Source: Tetranychus cinnabarinus
Taxonomy: Eukaryota; Arthropoda; Arachnida; Trombidiformes; Tetranychidae
Reading direction: 5' to 3'
Length of the DNA: 64,000 nucleotides
Assembly (NCBI GenBank): GCA_022266195.1
Contig: WHVY01000007.1
Span: forward strand, 1 to 64,000
The notes under the pieces were generated by a model. That model saw only the letters and a list, made by a program, of their open reading frames with translations. It had not been told where the DNA came from and ran no database searches. Shown here in pieces: positions 60,964-64,000 of the stretch. The position numbers and the translations under genes are program-made. Position 1 is the stretch's first letter. Every line of letters begins with the position of its first letter.

Positions 60964-62019
60964 TGAAGGGTAGAAATTTGGTCTTCTTCAAACTGTTCCA
61001 TGTATTGGTCTCAATTCAAAGATTTAGCTTTTAGAAGCTCTCAATTATTACATTTCATTCAGTTTTAACTTAGCTTTCAAATGCTTTCTAAATTTCATTT
61101 CATTGTTTTTACCTTAATTATGTTTAACCATTGCTTTAGCAATATACTGTTTCTAATTGTTTTTGACTTTCTTCATTTGTTTACTTAGAGACACACTTTC
61201 ATGTGCATTCAAGGTGTTAGCTTTCATAAGCTCTGTAAAACCTGAAAATCTGACCACAATATGGTAATAATCCTGGTCAAGAAAGAGTAAAACTTAAAGC
61301 TCAAAATTAGTGCACCAAAAGAAAGAGTAACCAAATTCCCTTTCTTTTTCAATCTTATCTTTAACTGGTGACTGCTAATCCCTTTGCCTTAGCAAAGGCT
61401 GCAATTACCAATAAGGGTAAAAAAGTTGTCTCGAGACAATACTAAAAAAGGTATCTTTGTCACCCCTAAGTTGGCGTCATAGCCTTTTTCACACTAATTG
61501 TTATCTTTGATAAATTTAACTGAAATAGACAAATGAAGACAGGCAATTTAATTTACTTTCTTTAATTTCCCTCCTTTTTGATTTCTTTGTTTCATCTTCT
61601 CCATAAATAAGATATCTTAAGATATTTTCATTAACTGTTCAATTGTTCCTAAAGCAGTTCACATTAAAATTAAAACATTCTTATGTTAATCCAGTTTCTT
61701 CAGTACTTCAATACTTTTCCAAGTTTTTCAATAAACCTTTCTCAAAATACTCAAATCGAGTCTTCCTTTGTTTTACTGTGAAACTCTGTTCTCGACCTTA
61801 AATCTTAGAGATACAAGGGTAAAGCCCCGAATAGTCGTGAACCATAGCTCAAGCTATCTTAACCATCTCTTTGAGATCTTAACCTTCAGTAGTGTAATTG
61901 TCTAACAATTGGAAAGTTAGTGATTCGGTGTTAATCCATGATGCGAGCTAAAAACTTGTAGTGAAGCAAGTTGTGCGATCTCCTGGAAGTTAGACCCTTT
62001 CCTGAGCATAACCCTCTCA
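60964..62019 (+). repeat. 3' long terminal repeat
   Basis: 1,056 bp, same length and, by eye, same sequence as 48665-49720, ending CCCTCTCA at 62019. It is followed by the CTTT target duplication. Confidence 0.96.
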
Positions 62020-62023
62020 CTTT
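62020..62023. repeat. Target-site duplication, right (CTTT)
   Basis: Matches CTTT at 48661-48664; see the left copy. Confidence 0.8.
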
Positions 62024-64000
62024 ACTTCTTCAAAATCCATTTCTGTCGTTAGTCCATAATCAATATTGAACTGTAAATTATTTTTCTGGGTAAACAGCAA
62101 ACAATTGGTTTTGTCAAGACTCACTGACCTGAGATAATCTCAATTACATGAAGAGAGTAAATTCGAAGAGAACGAAAAGCTGAAAATTTCTTTTTTAAAT
62201 AACCTTCGTTTCTTGTAATGTAATCGATAAATTATTACTCTTTACTCCATGAGAAACAGTCAAATGATAGTGTCAAACCTTTGGTAAATATCATTAGAAA
62301 GGTCAGAAAAGATTGAATCTGCAAGAGAACCAGAAAACTCTGGTCAAACAAAGTTCTGGTTCAAAGAAAATCGTAAAATTGTTTTAAATCAAAGTTGCAA
62401 TTTGGTCTTGAAATAGCAACGATAAGCCCAAATATTGAACTTTGATTTTCAACTCAATATCAAATGTTTATTGAAAATTCATTAGCACTTGAGATTTAGC
62501 TAGTAAAGGTTGAAACTTTGTAACATTTGCTATTGAAGTTGCTTATTTATGACTGAATCAATGCATTTTGAATATTGTTAAATTGCAAATTGATGTTTAA
62601 CCAGAAAAGTTTTCTTTCCCTTGAATCTGTTGAAGTGTCAAGTTAATGAAATGATAAATTTAATGATAAATGGTGAATAAATCATCTTTACGTTTAAATT
62701 GACAGTTTGAGACAAACTATTTCACTAATTGCTTTACATTAACTACCTTAATGGAGCCAATTGCAAATAAATTAGCTTTGCTAGATTGACACGAATAATT
62801 GATTGAATTATCGAGATTAATGATCACCATTAATCAACATTTCAATAATGAGTATTTGTTGGATGAAAAGGCTACAATTAATTATAAAAAAAAGTTACTT
62901 AACCAGGTTTGGGGATAATTGAATGAACCAAATGATGAGTTAATTGAATGTGACTTTGGTGCAACAAGGAAGCAAAGAAACGCACAGAAGTTTGAAAAAA
63001 CGCAACAAAAGACACTTCTAGTGATCATAACTTTCAATCAATAGCAACTCTAAGGAATCAATTTGAATAGACTTTGATAATTTAATGGTAAATCAATAAT
63101 GAACTGATCGAGATGAACAATTGTTGAAAATTGCTTTTCTTATTTAAATTTACATTCAAAGTGTGAAGTGATCTTTGATTTAAATGATCATTTATTGTTA
63201 AGAATTGCAATTTGTTGACATTTTTTCATTCAATTTGATCAGAAATTCTTGTCTGGAGTAAATTTCTTTCTCTCTTCTTGTTGATCAATTGAAGGCTCGT
63301 AATGATTACATGAGTCCAATTGACAACTTTACATTTACTGTTCATTATTATTCTGAAGATGGCGAGTAGTTGAACAAAGAGAAGAACTGGTCAAGAATGA
63401 ATCAAGTAAAAATTGAATGACTGACCGGAAACTGGTTGACAAGTGGACCAACTTTCATTTCTATTTACATCATCTTGTCAACATGATGGTCATGGTGTAA
63501 CACTCGACTCAAACTACTTCATCATCGGTATTACATGGGAAGAAGCTTAACAAAGAAGCAGAACAGAAGAAGAAGAAAAGAGACAAAAAAAGGAGAAATC
63601 CTCTTATTCGCCTTTCGTCCAACTCTTTTTATGAGATTGATGAAGAGGAAAAATGAGACTGAACCAGGGTAAATCAAAGAATCAATGCCCATGAGGATGA
63701 ACCAACTAATGATTTTTGTCCAGTAAAAAGAAGAAGATGAATTCGCTTTTTGTTAATCTTCATTGGAAACCATTTTTCTTTTCACCATCAACATCATGAA
63801 AACTCTTTCTTCCCTTTAACATCTTTATGTGTTTAACCCTAACATGACAACAAATGAATCGTCATTTCAATTGACGATAATTCAATGGGCTTCATTGTCT
63901 AACTGATTACAGACTTTTTTTTGTTTAACTTTCATTCAACGCTTTGTTACTCGATTCAATTGTTTTAATCTGTTGAAGCACAAATTGGATCCATTTGGAT
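62024..64000. other. Intergenic, nothing recognised
   Basis: AT-rich host DNA right of the retrotransposon; it continues the gene-poor sequence seen left of 48661. No coding or repeat signal. Confidence 0.5.

Larger units (their letters stand above)
48665..62019 (+). mobile_element. Complete Ty3/gypsy LTR retrotransposon with extra ORF
   Basis: 13,355 bp element. Order: 5' LTR (48665-49720), primer-binding site (49723), leader, gag-pol frame (50454-53543), RNase H-integrase (from 53533), a third coding region (56878-60882) and 3' LTR (60964-62019). Domain order protease-RT-RNase H-integrase is that of Ty3/gypsy. Both LTRs are 1,056 bp and I found no difference on line-by-line comparison, which implies a very recent insertion. 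The single lesion seen in pol is at the RT/RNase H border. No envelope-like protein with a signal peptide or membrane segment is present. The polypurine tract is weak: only GGGTAG precedes the 3' LTR. Confidence 0.96.

Noticed and set aside
1..64000. CRISPR array, operon structure or bacterial contamination.
   Set aside because: No spaced direct repeats; spliced animal genes throughout.

Overview
This is AT-rich nuclear DNA from an animal, most likely an arthropod. The host genes have GT-AG introns, several of only 71-75 nt, and include animal families (bestrophin, a testis-specific-kinase-type kinase, a PDZ scaffold). Intergenic DNA is rich in TTGATT/AATCAA words. An acariform mite is my best guess, but that is an inference with low confidence.

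Layout. 1-4239: 3' part of an autonomous Helitron (Rep with two tyrosines, Pif1-like helicase, textbook 3' terminus at 4219-4239); its 5' end lies left of the window. 5152-9438 (-): a bestrophin chloride channel gene in four exons. 14639-16112 (-) and 17684-19102 (-): a tandem pair of PRPP synthetase genes with the same three-exon structure. 19889-21531 (+): a five-exon gene of unknown function with a possible signal peptide. 22098-26635 (-): a gene for a protein of about 1,190 residues, low-complexity with a C-terminal PDZ domain. 26636-41270: about 14.6 kb of gene-poor DNA with a 532-bp Tc1/mariner-type MITE and a tRNA-like short element. 41271-42287 (+): a TSSK-family kinase gene. 42288-48660: gene-poor. 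48665-62019: a complete Ty3/gypsy LTR retrotransposon with two 1,056-bp LTRs that I found identical by eye and a CTTT target duplication. 62024-64000: gene-poor.

The most unusual object is the gypsy element. Besides gag-pol it carries a third coding region of 1,334 codons (56878-60882) in the place where env would be. It has an all-cysteine RING-like finger followed by a TRAF-type zinc finger, and further on a domain that reads as a REXO1/ISG20-type DEDDh exonuclease whose active-site residues are mostly replaced. It lies in one continuous frame with RNase H and integrase. I know of no described element with this combination.

A second theme is technical. Nearly every multi-exon host gene, and the Helitron, is broken by single-base changes, almost all losses within short homopolymer runs. 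Correcting them makes exon phases and conserved motifs fit in every case. This looks like uncorrected long-read assembly error rather than pseudogenisation, and it will mislead automatic gene calling here.
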